Part shown: in pieces, positions 54,480 to 63,696 of the stretch | How positions within the stretch are numbered: the stretch's first letter is position 1 | Layout: each line of letters opens with the position of its first letter | Position numbers and translations under genes: made by a program | Assembly: GCF_000750955.1 (NCBI RefSeq) | Contig: NZ_CCEJ010000009.1 | Span: forward strand, 124,001-188,000 | DNA: 64,000 nucleotides | Source: Criblamydia sequanensis CRIB-18 | Lineage (GTDB): Bacteria > Chlamydiota > Chlamydiia > Chlamydiales > Criblamydiaceae | Reading direction: 5' to 3' | Notes under the pieces: generated by a model | What the model saw: the letters and a program-made list of their open reading frames with translations, nothing else | Told to the model about the DNA's origin: nothing | The model's database searches: none

Positions 54480-55100
54480 TTAATTATTTTGCTCGTTAAA
54501 ATATTTTTTTATCGAAAAAATAAGATTTTCTTTACCTTCTTCGTTGGTGGAAGAAACTAAGTGAGGGGCGTAAGGCGATTCCGGCAATCCCTTTATAATT
54601 TCATTTTTTCGCTTTTCAAGAGAGGATTTATTAATTTTATCTTTCTTTGTGAAGACAAGCATAAAGGGCTTTTGATAACGATTAAACCATTCCACAAGCT
54701 CCCTGTCTTCATCCGTTGGATCCCGTCTCATATCAAAAAGATAAAGGATAAGAGCTAGCTGCTTTCTATCATCGAGATAAGACTGGATTAAAGGACCCCA
54801 ATCCGCTCTCATTTCTTTTGGGACTTTAGCATACCCATATCCCGGCAGATCGACGAAAACCAACTCTTTATCGACTTTAAAAAAATTGATAAGCTGGGTC
54901 TTTCCGGGAGTTGCAGATACACGAGCGAGATTTTTTCTTTTAAACATATAGTTTAAAAGAGATGATTTTCCAACATTTGATCTTCCGACTATCGCAACTT
55001 CCGGAAGTAATTTTCCGGAATCCGATTTAATCAAAGGGAATTGTTCTTTGTTAGCAGCAGAGGAAATAAATTCAATTTCACTAAACAATAAACGACTCAT
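54480..55100 (-). CDS. engB: Ribosome biogenesis GTPase EngB/YsxC
   Basis: A TRAFAC-class GTPase that helps assemble the large ribosomal subunit. Motifs are G1 GRSNVGKSSL (about residue 30), G3 DLPGYGYAKVP, which is typical for this family, and G4 FTKKDKI. The final SST is the G5 region. The ATG at 55100 (AAGGAAG upstream, overlapping the tsaE stop) is preferred to an upstream start at 55118 and gives 206 residues. It forms an operon with tsaE and the preceding conserved protein. Confidence 0.93.
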   Translation of the reverse strand: MSRLLFSEIEFISSAANKEQFPLIKSDSGKLLPEVAIVGRSNVGKSSLLNYMFKRKNLARVSATPGKTQLINFFKVDKELVFVDLPGYGYAKVPKEMRADWGPLIQSYLDDRKQLALILYLFDMRRDPTDEDRELVEWFNRYQKPFMLVFTKKDKINKSSLEKRKNEIIKGLPESPYAPHLVSSTNEEGKENLIFSIKKYFNEQNN

Positions 55101-55101
55101 T

Positions 55102-55536
55102 TCACTTCCTTTGAACAATGATTTTTCTTTCGTTTTCAGAATTTGCTTCTAAATAAATTAGGAAGGAACCTTCCGGAATATGCTCTTTAATTCTCTCCGC
55201 CCACTCAATACAGCAAATCCCATTACTTGAAAAATATTCGTCAAATCCAAGCTGGAAAAACTCATCCCCGCTATTTAGCCGATAAAGATCGAAGTGGTAA
55301 ATAGGCGGTTTTTCAGGGTAGATATTTAATAGAGCAAAGGTCGGACTTTGTACTTCTTCCTCGTTAACATTAGAAGCTCCCTTGGCTAACCCTTTAATAA
55401 AAGTGGTTTTTCCGGCCCCTAACCCCCCAAAAAAACAAACCACATCATTAGGAAGAAGCTTTTGGCCAAATTCTTTGGCCCATTCAAAAGTTTCTTCATA
55501 AGAGTGGGTTGTTATAGTTAACGGATAAGAACTCAT
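55102..55536 (-). CDS. tsaE: tRNA threonylcarbamoyladenosine biosynthesis ATPase TsaE
   Basis: TsaE supports TsaB/TsaD in placing the t6A modification at tRNA position 37. The Walker A sequence GGLGAGKTTFIKGLAKG, the following SPTFALLNIY switch and HFDLYRL, and the C-terminal IEWAERI are diagnostic. The ATG at 55536 gives 144 residues, close to the family norm; the longer frame starting with TTG at 55593 would overlap the upstream gene. Its stop lies 2 bases from the engB start, so the two genes are coupled. Confidence 0.9.
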   Translation of the reverse strand: MSSYPLTITTHSYEETFEWAKEFGQKLLPNDVVCFFGGLGAGKTTFIKGLAKGASNVNEEEVQSPTFALLNIYPEKPPIYHFDLYRLNSGDEFFQLGFDEYFSSNGICCIEWAERIKEHIPEGSFLIYLEANSENERKIIVQRK

Positions 55537-55561
55537 CGCTTTAGATTGGCTTTGGTTAAAC

Positions 55562-56287
55562 TTACGCCAGCCATCTTTCCACGTGAGGAACAAATTCCTT
55601 GCGATCGGCTAAGGCTTCAACGAAGCTTGCGACTTTATCTTCAACGAGTTGCTTTTGAATAAATTCGATAAAGCTTTCTTCTATCTGATAGCGGTTTTGA
55701 GTTTGCACTTCCATAAGCGCCATCGGGCGAAGGTAGTTTTTCTTAAAGTCTTCAATAACAGCTTCGGGTGTGTTAAAAATTTTTCCGCTTAGAGCTGAAG
55801 AAAACACCTTTTTTGTAATAGGAGCCTTTGAAGGAGCTTTGTCAAGGTAGCTCTTAATTACATCCGGGTCTTCTGAAACATAAAAGCGTTTTACCTTTAA
55901 TCCGCCTACCCTTTCATTGTTTTCCGGGCATTTGGATACCCAGTCATAAATGGCGTCTTGCGGGTTAGGATGGGTGTTATCGCCAAAAACTTTCCCAGAA
56001 AAGGGACAGATATAGATTTTTTTAGTCTGGTCGTTAACACTTTCCTTGCTAAAAGTGATTTTAATTTCAGCTTCCCGATAAAGCGGGTTCTCTTTTTCAG
56101 CTGACCTTACTGCTTCCTCTATACTTTGATAAATAATTTTGTGTTTAGGGTATAAGACGGGTTGTAGCTTAAACTTATTTTCAATAAAGTATAGGTAAGC
56201 ATTGACAAGCTCGGCTTCTGGATTTTCTGACAAAAAATGAAGCAATTTATCCAGAAGTTCAGACGGAATGGAAATATCTTTTGCCAT
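55562..56287 (-). CDS. Conserved chlamydial protein of unknown function (DUF2709-like)
   Basis: The 241-residue soluble protein has two similar blocks, each with a Cys/Ser-containing SGK turn: IYICPFSGKVFGDNTHPNPQ (about 90-109) and FSSALSGKIFNTPEAVIEDF. The body is mostly helical and charged. I recall a Chlamydiae-restricted family (DUF2709; CT538 in C. trachomatis) in the same place, upstream of tsaE. The match is from memory of gene order and pattern. AGAGGTAA precedes the ATG. Its function is unknown; the CPFSG and SGK turns could be metal or nucleotide sites. Confidence 0.65.
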   Translation of the reverse strand: MAKDISIPSELLDKLLHFLSENPEAELVNAYLYFIENKFKLQPVLYPKHKIIYQSIEEAVRSAEKENPLYREAEIKITFSKESVNDQTKKIYICPFSGKVFGDNTHPNPQDAIYDWVSKCPENNERVGGLKVKRFYVSEDPDVIKSYLDKAPSKAPITKKVFSSALSGKIFNTPEAVIEDFKKNYLRPMALMEVQTQNRYQIEESFIEFIQKQLVEDKVASFVEALADRKEFVPHVERWLA

Positions 56288-56433
56288 TGTTACCTCTAGG
56301 GCTGATTGTAAAAAAAATTATTAAGATTATTGATCGCCTAGAATAACCTTTAACTGTTTTAAGATCAAGTTTGAACTTTTTGCCTTGCAAGCGGGCTCTT
56401 TCAAAAATAACCTTTTTTAAAGGCTTTGACTCT

Positions 56434-57513
56434 ATGATTAAAAAAAAGATTTTAGATATTCCGGGGTATGAAAAAGTCATTGAGGCGATGGATGAAGATT
56501 CCAAATTGCACTGTATAATAGCCGTGCATAATACATCTCTTGGGCCGGCTCTTGGAGGTGTGCGTATCTACCCTTATCAAACTTTTGATGACGCCCTAAA
56601 AGATGTGCTTCTTCTTGCTAAAGCCATGACTAACAAGTCTGCTTTAGCAGAAATTGGTCTTGGAGGCGGAAAAAGTGTTATCATTGCCGATCCCAAGGTA
56701 GATAAATCGGAAAACCTTTTAAAAAAATTCGGAGAGGTCATTAACGATTTTAAAGGCTCTTATATTGTTGCTGAAGATGTCGGCTCCTCTCCTGAAGACA
56801 TGCTTCATATCAGGAAAACAACCCCTTACGTCTCGGCGCTCCCAACCTCAAAAAGCAGCGGTGATCCAAGCCCCTTCACTGCCTGGGGAGTTTTCAGAGG
56901 CATCCAAGCTGTTTTAAAAGAACTTTATGGATCAACGGAGGTTAAAAATCGAAGGATTGCCATTCAAGGCCTTGGCCACGTTGGGCATTTTCTAGCCGAA
57001 CATCTTTTTTGGCAAGGGGCGGATCTTGTGGTCACTGATATCGATTCTGAAAAATGCGCTACTATCAAAAGAAAATTCGGGGCTGAGGTCATCGCACCTG
57101 ATAGATTTATCCATGAAAAATGCGATATTCTCGCTCCTTGCGCTCTTGGAGGGGTTTTTAACCAAGAGAATGCTAAAACCTTAAAATGCAAGGCGATTGC
57201 AGGCTCGGCTAATAATCAATTAGCAGATAGCCAAACAGCAGAAGTGCTTCATCAACATGAAATACTCTATGCTCCGGATTTTCTTATTAATTCAGGGGGG
57301 CTTATCAACGCTGTTATGGAATTTGAAAAAGAAGGCTATGACCCGAAACATTCTTGCGCCCGCGTTTCAGAAATTTTTAATTCCTTGCAGCTTGTTTTTG
57401 CGATGTCCAAAAAAGAGAATAAATCGACAGAATCTGTAGCTGAAGACCTCGCCGCAAAAAAGTTAAAAAATAAATATAAAATGAGGAAAGAGCCCATTTC
57501 ATTTAAAAGGTAG
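56434..57513 (+). CDS. Leucine/valine/phenylalanine-type NAD dehydrogenase
   Basis: A 360-residue ELFV dehydrogenase. The N-terminal half has the substrate motif GPALGGVRIYPYQ and the catalytic-lysine region ALAEIGLGGGKSVI. The C-terminal Rossmann domain has GLGHVGHFLAEHL and DIDSEK (Asp selecting NAD). The length and motifs fit leucine dehydrogenase, which oxidatively deaminates branched-chain amino acids to 2-oxo acids; Chlamydia has a similar gene. The ATG at 56434 (AAAGG 10 bases before) is preferred over an upstream in-frame codon at 56371. The product could feed the decarboxylase at 3676, which is only a suggestion. Confidence 0.88.
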   Translation: MIKKKILDIPGYEKVIEAMDEDSKLHCIIAVHNTSLGPALGGVRIYPYQTFDDALKDVLLLAKAMTNKSALAEIGLGGGKSVIIADPKVDKSENLLKKFGEVINDFKGSYIVAEDVGSSPEDMLHIRKTTPYVSALPTSKSSGDPSPFTAWGVFRGIQAVLKELYGSTEVKNRRIAIQGLGHVGHFLAEHLFWQGADLVVTDIDSEKCATIKRKFGAEVIAPDRFIHEKCDILAPCALGGVFNQENAKTLKCKAIAGSANNQLADSQTAEVLHQHEILYAPDFLINSGGLINAVMEFEKEGYDPKHSCARVSEIFNSLQLVFAMSKKENKSTESVAEDLAAKKLKNKYKMRKEPISFKR

Positions 57514-57531
57514 GCGCTTCCCTTTTCCTTC

Positions 57532-57560
57532 TTGATCTCTTGCAAAAGAACTTGTAAAAT
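57532..57560 (+). promoter_or_regulatory. Candidate sigma-70-type promoter of argS
   Basis: TTGATC (57532-57537), a 17-base spacer and TAAAAT (57555-57560) lie 45 bases before the argS start. Spacing is ideal and both boxes are near consensus. Confidence 0.5.
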
Positions 57561-57604
57561 CTTTCCATTGATAAGAGATTTAATTTAAGAAATGACAGGT
57601 ATTT

Positions 57605-59344
57605 ATGCTTAGCCCAAGAACTGAATTGGAAAAAATTTTTGAAAAAGCCATACAAAAATCTTTTCCAAAAGAAACAAGCGAGTTTAAGCTTGACCCTGAC
57701 ATTAAAGAGAGCACCCAGCCTCAGTTTGGCCACTATCAATTCAACTCGGCCATGAAACTCTCAAAAATTTTAAAAATTCCACCCCGTCAAGTAGCTGAGG
57801 TGATAACGTCTAATGTCGATAAGGGCTCTCTGATTGAATCTCTTGAAATTGCAGGTCCGGGCTTTATCAATATCACCTTATCTCCGCATTACCTTGAAAA
57901 GTCGATCAAACAAATTTTAAGAGGTGAAACCTTTGATAAAAAGGCGAAGCAAAAAATCATTATCGACTTCTCATCTCCCAACATCGCAAAAGAGCTTCAT
58001 GTCGGCCATCTTCGTTCGACAATTATTGGAGATAGCCTTTCGAGACTTTTTGAATTCTTAGGCCATGATGTTTTAAGGCTCAATCATATTGGAGATTGGG
58101 GCACTCAATTCGGGATGCTAATTGCCTATCTTAAAGAAGAGTGTAAAGAAATATTAACAGGCCAAAAAACCGCTGACTTAGCTGAGCTTATGGCTTGGTA
58201 CAAGCAATCAAAAGCTAGATTTGATGCCGATCCGGAGTTTAAGAAAAGAGCTCAAAAAGAAGTCTATCATCTTCAAAACGGGGATGAAGAATCCTTGGAA
58301 GCTTGGAAGATGATCTGCGACATCTCTAAAAAAGGATATCAAGAAATTTATGAGCTTCTTGATGTTTCTATTAAAGACCGCGGCGAATCTTTTTATAACC
58401 CGCTTTTAAAGTCTATCGTTGAGGATCTTGAGAAAAAGGGACTTGTGACTGTCTCTGAAGGGGCAAAATGTCTTTTTCTTGAAGGGTTTGCAAGCCGTGA
58501 CGGCACAACACAACCTTTAATTATCCAAAAACAAGACGGCGGCTATCTCTATGCCACAACCGACCTTGCGGCCATTAGACAGCGAATTCAAGATGAAAAA
58601 GCAGACCGCATTATTTATGTGACAGATGCCGGACAAAGCCTTCACTTCAACATGATTTTTAAAGCAGCGGAAGCTGCCGGCTATCTTGACAGAACTAAGA
58701 CAAAAGTAGATCATGTCCCTTTTGGATTGGTTTTAGGCCCGGATGGCAAGAAGTTTAAAACGAGGTCTGGCGAAACTGAGAAATTAATTGATCTTCTAAA
58801 TAAAGCTATTGAGAAAGCAAGGCTCTTAATTGAAGAGCGCCACCTTGAGATGACTCCTTCTGAAAAAGAAGAGTTAGCCAAAAAGCTTGGTATTGGCGCT
58901 GTTAAATACGCCGATTTATCTTCGCATAGGACAAGCGACTATGTATTTAGCTATGACAGGATGCTTCGTTTTGAAGGAAATACGGCAGCCTATCTTATGT
59001 ATTCATATGTACGCATTCAAAGCATTAAGAGGAAAGTTGGGATTGACCCTCAGCTCATTCAGGAAAAAACAGACCTTGAACTCTCCCACCCAAGCGAAAT
59101 TGCTTTAAGCCTTCATTTAACGCAGTTTGGCGATGTATTAGAACAAGTAAGTGTTGATCTTTTGCCCAATAGGCTGACAGAATACCTTTATGGTCTTTCA
59201 AATCACTTTAACGCTTTTTTTAGAGATTGCAGAGTTGAAGGGACGAGCCAAGAAAAGTCAAGGCTTTTGCTTGCGGAAGCGGCTGCCAAAACCTTGAAGC
59301 AAGGGCTATTCATCCTTGGTGTTGAAACCGTTGAAAGAATGTAA
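57605..59344 (+). CDS. argS: Arginyl-tRNA synthetase
   Basis: Class I synthetase of 579 residues. It has the N-terminal Add-1 domain, then the HIGH-type site SSPNIAKELHVGHLRSTIIG (about 120-140), GDWGTQFGMLIAYL, and a C-terminal DALR anticodon domain (SYVRIQSIKRK ... HFNAFFRDCRV). The KMSKS-type loop is reduced, as usual in ArgRS (GKKFKTRSGE). It charges tRNA-Arg. The end lies 9 bases from the convergent hydrolase gene. Confidence 0.97.
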   Translation: MLSPRTELEKIFEKAIQKSFPKETSEFKLDPDIKESTQPQFGHYQFNSAMKLSKILKIPPRQVAEVITSNVDKGSLIESLEIAGPGFINITLSPHYLEKSIKQILRGETFDKKAKQKIIIDFSSPNIAKELHVGHLRSTIIGDSLSRLFEFLGHDVLRLNHIGDWGTQFGMLIAYLKEECKEILTGQKTADLAELMAWYKQSKARFDADPEFKKRAQKEVYHLQNGDEESLEAWKMICDISKKGYQEIYELLDVSIKDRGESFYNPLLKSIVEDLEKKGLVTVSEGAKCLFLEGFASRDGTTQPLIIQKQDGGYLYATTDLAAIRQRIQDEKADRIIYVTDAGQSLHFNMIFKAAEAAGYLDRTKTKVDHVPFGLVLGPDGKKFKTRSGETEKLIDLLNKAIEKARLLIEERHLEMTPSEKEELAKKLGIGAVKYADLSSHRTSDYVFSYDRMLRFEGNTAAYLMYSYVRIQSIKRKVGIDPQLIQEKTDLELSHPSEIALSLHLTQFGDVLEQVSVDLLPNRLTEYLYGLSNHFNAFFRDCRVEGTSQEKSRLLLAEAAAKTLKQGLFILGVETVERM

Positions 59345-59353
59345 GGACGAGAT

Positions 59354-60391
59354 TTAAGTTGAAAAGAATTCTATTGCCGAATTTGCCGCTGTATCCGAAA
59401 AAAGGAATGGGACGTGCCCTGTAGCATTTAAAACTTGGCTAGTGGCATTTTTAGAACCCCCATGTTTTGCAGACTCTCTTGGCCAAATTACAAAATCGAC
59501 TTCACTATGCATGTGAAGGTATCTTGTTTCGACCTCCTTTTCAGAGGCATTCTTTTTTAGCTCCGTAACAAAATCAGAAAAAGGTTTCATTTGATTGGCG
59601 CTCTCAGATAAACCAAGAGGCAAATAGGCGGCATAAGTCCCGTCAAAAGGAGTGCCCATAGAAACAAAGTGAGTCACTTCACAGCCAATAGATTCCGCAT
59701 AGTCCTGTATAAACTTCTCACCCACAAGACCTCCCATGGAATGGACAAAAATTTTAAGATCCTTTCGATCCGTCAATTTTTGAATTTCTATAACCATTTG
59801 AAGAACCGCTTTGGAATAGTCATCGATAGACTGGAAAGGCCCGCCGAGATTGATGGTAAATAAATTATCAAAGCCTGCGTTTTTTAGAATGTGCCGATGG
59901 TAAATCCAATTGTTACTAGATCCTAAGTATCCATGAATCATCAAAATCGGCGTTTGATGAGGATTGCATTCTTTCCTGGTCTTAGGATTGGCTTTTGTTA
60001 AATCAATCGGCGCCACAACCATTTGAGCCAGGATGGATAAAAAGCCTAGGAATACTGATTGGACATTATTAGCCATTAATCTAATTGGTCTTGGCAAATG
60101 AGGGGTTATAAGCTGCCAGCCTTTTAAAAAGAGAAGGACGCCAAGAGCAATTGAACTCACGGTTAAAGCCACAAGGGCAATGGGAGCTGCTGCATGAACC
60201 AAGGTTAAACTCGCTGAGATAATAAGAGAAGCGGTTAAACATAAACTCAAAATAAAAAAGGCTTTTTCAGCAGCTTCTTTAATGCGGAAACAGTTTACTT
60301 TTGGAGGAGGAGGCGGGTCTAGACTTTCTAAAGTATTCAAAATAGCGGGGTCTTTAATTTCTCTTATAGTATCAAAATTAGAAGCAGACAT
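59354..60391 (-). CDS. Membrane-anchored alpha/beta hydrolase (lipase-like)
   Basis: The 345-residue protein has a short cytoplasmic start with a PPPPP run (27-31), two hydrophobic helices (about 45-95) and then an alpha/beta-hydrolase domain. The oxyanion segment is LMIHGYLGSSNNW (about 150), the nucleophile elbow is FVHSMGG (Ser in G/H-x-S-x-G), and acid and histidine candidates are in HSEVDFVIWP and NATGHVPFLFS. The pattern fits triacylglycerol lipases or PGAP1-like esterases that work on lipids at a membrane. The substrate is unknown. It might remodel host or bacterial lipids, which is speculation. Confidence 0.75.
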   Translation of the reverse strand: MSASNFDTIREIKDPAILNTLESLDPPPPPKVNCFRIKEAAEKAFFILSLCLTASLIISASLTLVHAAAPIALVALTVSSIALGVLLFLKGWQLITPHLPRPIRLMANNVQSVFLGFLSILAQMVVAPIDLTKANPKTRKECNPHQTPILMIHGYLGSSNNWIYHRHILKNAGFDNLFTINLGGPFQSIDDYSKAVLQMVIEIQKLTDRKDLKIFVHSMGGLVGEKFIQDYAESIGCEVTHFVSMGTPFDGTYAAYLPLGLSESANQMKPFSDFVTELKKNASEKEVETRYLHMHSEVDFVIWPRESAKHGGSKNATSQVLNATGHVPFLFSDTAANSAIEFFST

Positions 60392-60471
60392 TTAAAACCC
60401 TTATTAAAGTAATTAATTTCTATTAAATATGTAAATTTGGATTGAATTTTATCAAAATTAATTAATTAATT

Positions 60472-61446
60472 CTATAAAATAATTGTTTTAGAGAGTTCTC
60501 CAGGGATTTCTCTTACAAATTTTGGAACAAGATAACCCGGAACTCTTTTTTTTAATTCCGATATTATTTCCTTCCCTTTTTCTTCAGTTACTTTAAAATG
60601 GCTCCCCCCTTTAACCGGGTCTAACTGATGAAGGTAGTAGGGAAGAACACCAAGTGAGATCAGTTTCCAGGAAAGCTCTTCAAGAATATTAACGGAATCA
60701 TTGACGCCTTTTAACAAGACCGTTTGATTTAATAGTGTAATTTTCTTTTCAAGAAGATGTGAAAGTCTTAATTTCAGCTCATCATCTAGCTCTTTCGGGT
60801 GATTGGTATGGAGGATAAAAACCACTTTTTTTGAAAGACCGCCTAAGATTTCTATCAATTCATCGTCAATTCTTTCAGGTATTCCAATAGGAAAGCGGGT
60901 GTGAAACCGAATGATTTGAATAGATTCAAGAGATTCTAGCTCTTTCAAAAGACCTCTTAACTTCTCATTTGATAAAGAAAGAGGGTCTCCCCCGCTTAAG
61001 ATTACTTCTTTTTGAGAAAAAGATTTCTTTATAGACTCAATCTCAAAATCAAAATCGCTTTTACTTGTCTCGTAAGGGTAATTTCTTCTAAAGCAGTAGC
61101 GGCAATGCATCGCGCAAGCGCTTGTCGTGATTAAAAGAGAGCGGCTTTGATATTTTTGAAGAAGCTTTGGACTTAACTGAAAAGTGCAATCGTTAACCGG
61201 ATCTTCTTTGCAATCTTCTCCAACCTTGTTTTCTTCTTTCAAGGGAATAAACTGTCTTCCAATAGGGTCATCGAGTGAGTTTTTCTCTATCTTCTCAGCA
61301 AGTCGAATAGGTAAATTCAAAATAAAAGAAGATTTAAGCAGCACCTTATCCCGATTTTCAGAATCGAGCTCTAGGAAGTCCATTAATTTTTCGATAGAGG
61401 AAAAGTTCTGTTTTAATAACTTTTTCCATAGGGGAACGGCGTGCAT
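60472..61446 (-). CDS. KamA/EpmB-like radical SAM aminomutase
   Basis: The radical-SAM cysteine motif C-x3-C-x2-C is present as CAMHCRYCFRRNYPY (about residue 110). It is followed by VILSGGDPLSL and the KamA-family pattern with a late NQTVLLKGVND and YYLHQLDPVKG, the region that binds PLP in lysine 2,3-aminomutases. At 324 residues it is the size of EpmB, which makes (R)-beta-lysine for EF-P modification, rather than the longer catabolic enzyme. No EpmA or EF-P gene is visible here, so the role in EF-P modification is by family only. Confidence 0.85.
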   Translation of the reverse strand: MHAVPLWKKLLKQNFSSIEKLMDFLELDSENRDKVLLKSSFILNLPIRLAEKIEKNSLDDPIGRQFIPLKEENKVGEDCKEDPVNDCTFQLSPKLLQKYQSRSLLITTSACAMHCRYCFRRNYPYETSKSDFDFEIESIKKSFSQKEVILSGGDPLSLSNEKLRGLLKELESLESIQIIRFHTRFPIGIPERIDDELIEILGGLSKKVVFILHTNHPKELDDELKLRLSHLLEKKITLLNQTVLLKGVNDSVNILEELSWKLISLGVLPYYLHQLDPVKGGSHFKVTEEKGKEIISELKKRVPGYLVPKFVREIPGELSKTIIL

Positions 61447-61527
61447 AAGTAATCTAGTAAAAAAATGATTTTTAGATTATATCTCTAAAGCAAAATAATT
61501 TGAAGTAATAACCAAGACATCTTGACT

Positions 61528-62481
61528 TTACTTAAATAAGTTATAAAAGTTTTCAGCAAATTTCTCGACATCGGGTTCATTTGAAACCTCAACCCAAGGA
61601 ACGATCCCCTCTTTCCATGCAGGAGGAGGAAAGCCTTTTGAAGCCCAAATGGTTCTGATCAGCATTTCTGCGATACTCGGGTCGCCAAGTCTCCAAGGCT
61701 TTGCCTGGCAGATCCACCAGAAGATCCTTCCTAACTTTTTGATAAGTATTGCCTTATCAGTTTCAATCATGGCTTCAGGATAGAGCTTTGTCTCAACAAA
61801 ATTCATAATTTTATAAATTTTTTTAAATTTGGTATGAGACAAAGATCCAAAAAGGTTTCTGCCCACAATGCGTACTGATTTTTTCGAGGTGTAAATTTTG
61901 GATAATTTAACTTTATCTTGATTTATGTTGCTTACATGAATGAATTTTTTATCATTCTCTGAAGTATTCTTTACTTTGCAACATTTGCCATCGGGCAAGT
62001 AGTTTTTATAGAAATTATACACAGCAATGTAAGGACAATTTTCATAAAAATAAGTTTCCATCTCATTTTCTCTTAAGTCTCCATATCTAGAATCGGACGC
62101 AATGTAGTCCCTGGCAAAACCTAAAAGTTTTAATATATCATTAAATTCCCATTCCTTTTCTTTTAGACCGGTTGCAGCAATTTTGATAGTATGATGCATC
62201 CAGTTTCCGTATCTTTCCTGGTCGGGATTATAATTCATTGACTTGGCAACTTTAGAATCTTTGAAGACGACATAATCCTGCCATTTCTCGCCAATTATGT
62301 CCTGGGGGATTTTTTCTATTATTTCCAAAATCTCTTTTTCTAATCTTTCTGAAACCCCCTTAGCCCTTAAACAATCGAGCACATGTTCTCGCTTATTGTA
62401 AATCCTTAGATTAGGTTTGATTTCATCAAATAGCATCGATGAAAGACTATCTTCAGTTGCCAGTATAGAAAAACTATTCAT
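61528..62481 (-). CDS. Unknown family, intact tandem copy
   Basis: A 317-residue protein I cannot assign. No signal or membrane segment. A conserved core GNWMHHTIKIAATGLKEKEW (about 93-112) contains paired histidines, followed by FARDYIASDSRYGD. The C-terminal 60 residues (IFWWICQAKPWRLGDPSIAE, then GFPPPAWKEGIVPWVEV) are Trp- and Pro-rich and nearly invariant between the two copies. A GGGAAC ribosome site precedes the ATG. The His pair and the strictly kept Trp-rich tail suggest an enzyme or binding domain. The next gene copy lies 159 bases upstream. Confidence 0.6.
   Translation of the reverse strand: MNSFSILATEDSLSSMLFDEIKPNLRIYNKREHVLDCLRAKGVSERLEKEILEIIEKIPQDIIGEKWQDYVVFKDSKVAKSMNYNPDQERYGNWMHHTIKIAATGLKEKEWEFNDILKLLGFARDYIASDSRYGDLRENEMETYFYENCPYIAVYNFYKNYLPDGKCCKVKNTSENDKKFIHVSNINQDKVKLSKIYTSKKSVRIVGRNLFGSLSHTKFKKIYKIMNFVETKLYPEAMIETDKAILIKKLGRIFWWICQAKPWRLGDPSIAEMLIRTIWASKGFPPPAWKEGIVPWVEVSNEPDVEKFAENFYNLFK
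61587..61747 (-). repeat. Near-identical C-terminal block shared with 62700-62860
   Basis: This 161-base stretch matches 62700-62860 without any indel; by eye I count 7 mismatches over the central 157 bases, all synonymous. It encodes the Trp-rich C-terminal segment of the two tandem copies, while the middle parts of the genes are far more diverged. Confidence 0.85.
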
Positions 62482-62640
62482 AATGTTCCCTGATAAATAA
62501 AAAATATTTTAAAACATTTCTATTAAGAGAATATTAAGGCTTTTGTTTAACAAAATAGTGAATAGATCTCTTCTTTTAAAAATAAAAAAACTTGAACTGC
62601 TAATAACAATAGTGGCTATTTAACCAGCAAAAGACTTGGG

Positions 62641-63581
62641 TTACTTAAATAACGTATGGAAATTTTCAGCAAATTTCTCAACGTCCGATTCGTTGGTAAC
62701 CTCAACCCAAGGAACGATACCCTCTTTCCATGCAGGAGGTGGAAAGCCCTTTGAGGCCCAAATGGTTCTTATCAGCATTTCTGCGATACTCGGGTCGCCA
62801 AGTCTCCAAGGCTTTGCCTGGCAAATCCACCAGAAGATTCTTCCTAACTTTTTGATAAGTTCTTGCTTGTCATTCTCATCACTCGCTTCCGGGTAGAGTT
62901 TTGTCTCGACAAAATTCATGATTTTATCAATTTTTTTAACATTCGTATGATTCATACTCCCATAAAGAGTTTGGCACATAAATTTAACGGGTTGGTCCCC
63001 AATTAAAATTTTGGATAATTTAATTTTTTCTTGATTTATGTAGCCTATATGAATGAATTTTGTGATCGTATCGAAAACTTTTTTTCTTTGCAAGTTGCAC
63101 CATCCGGCAAATAGCTTTTATAAAACTCATATATTGCCACATAGGGCGAATTTCCCAAAAAAGAGGTTTCCATTGATGTTTTTCTTGAAACGCCATAGGA
63201 ATAATCAGATCCGATATAATGTCTTGCGAAGCACAAAAATTCTAAAATTTCCTTAAATGTCCATTCCTTTTCCATGAAACCTGAGGCCGCAATTCTCACA
63301 GAATGATGCATCCAGTTGCCATACCTTTCCTGATCGGCACTATAACTCATTGCGGCCGCAACTTTAGAATCTTTAAAAATGACATAATTTTGCCATTTTT
63401 CGCCGATAACCTCCTGAGGCGTTTTTTCTATTAATTCAAGAAGGTCCCTTTCTAGTTTTTCGGAAACGCCGTTGCATTTTAAATAATTTTTAAGAGAGTT
63501 TTCATCGTAAATCTTCAGATTAGGTTTAATTTCATCAAAGAACTTCGAGGAAAGGCTACTCTCATTGTTTATTGAATTCAC
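62641..63581 (-). pseudogene. Second tandem copy of the unknown family, broken by a one-base frameshift
   Basis: The frame from GTG 63581 (AAGGA 6 bases upstream) reads 178 codons, then a second frame of about 150 codons continues the homology to 62641. The break is at an A7 run (plus-strand T7, 63079-63085). Adding one A there restores a product that aligns with the intact copy without a gap (CKEKKVFDTITKFIH against CKVKNTSENDKKFIH). Either the gene is a pseudogene, the run is phase-variable or corrected by slippage, or one base was missed in sequencing. Synonymous-only differences in the C-terminal block speak for recent function. Confidence 0.75.
62700..62860 (-). repeat. Near-identical C-terminal block shared with 61587-61747
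   Basis: Second member of the repeat pair, 1113 bases away in the same orientation, inside the frameshifted copy. The encoded 52 residues around the AKPWRLGDPSIAE core are the same in both copies. Confidence 0.85.
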
Positions 63582-63696
63582 AACAAATCCTTATAAATAA
63601 AATTATATTTTACAAAATATTTGTTAAAAGAAAATTAAGATCGTCATTTAATATACTAAAGTTTATGATATCGGAATTTAAAATTTGGAAAGAAAA

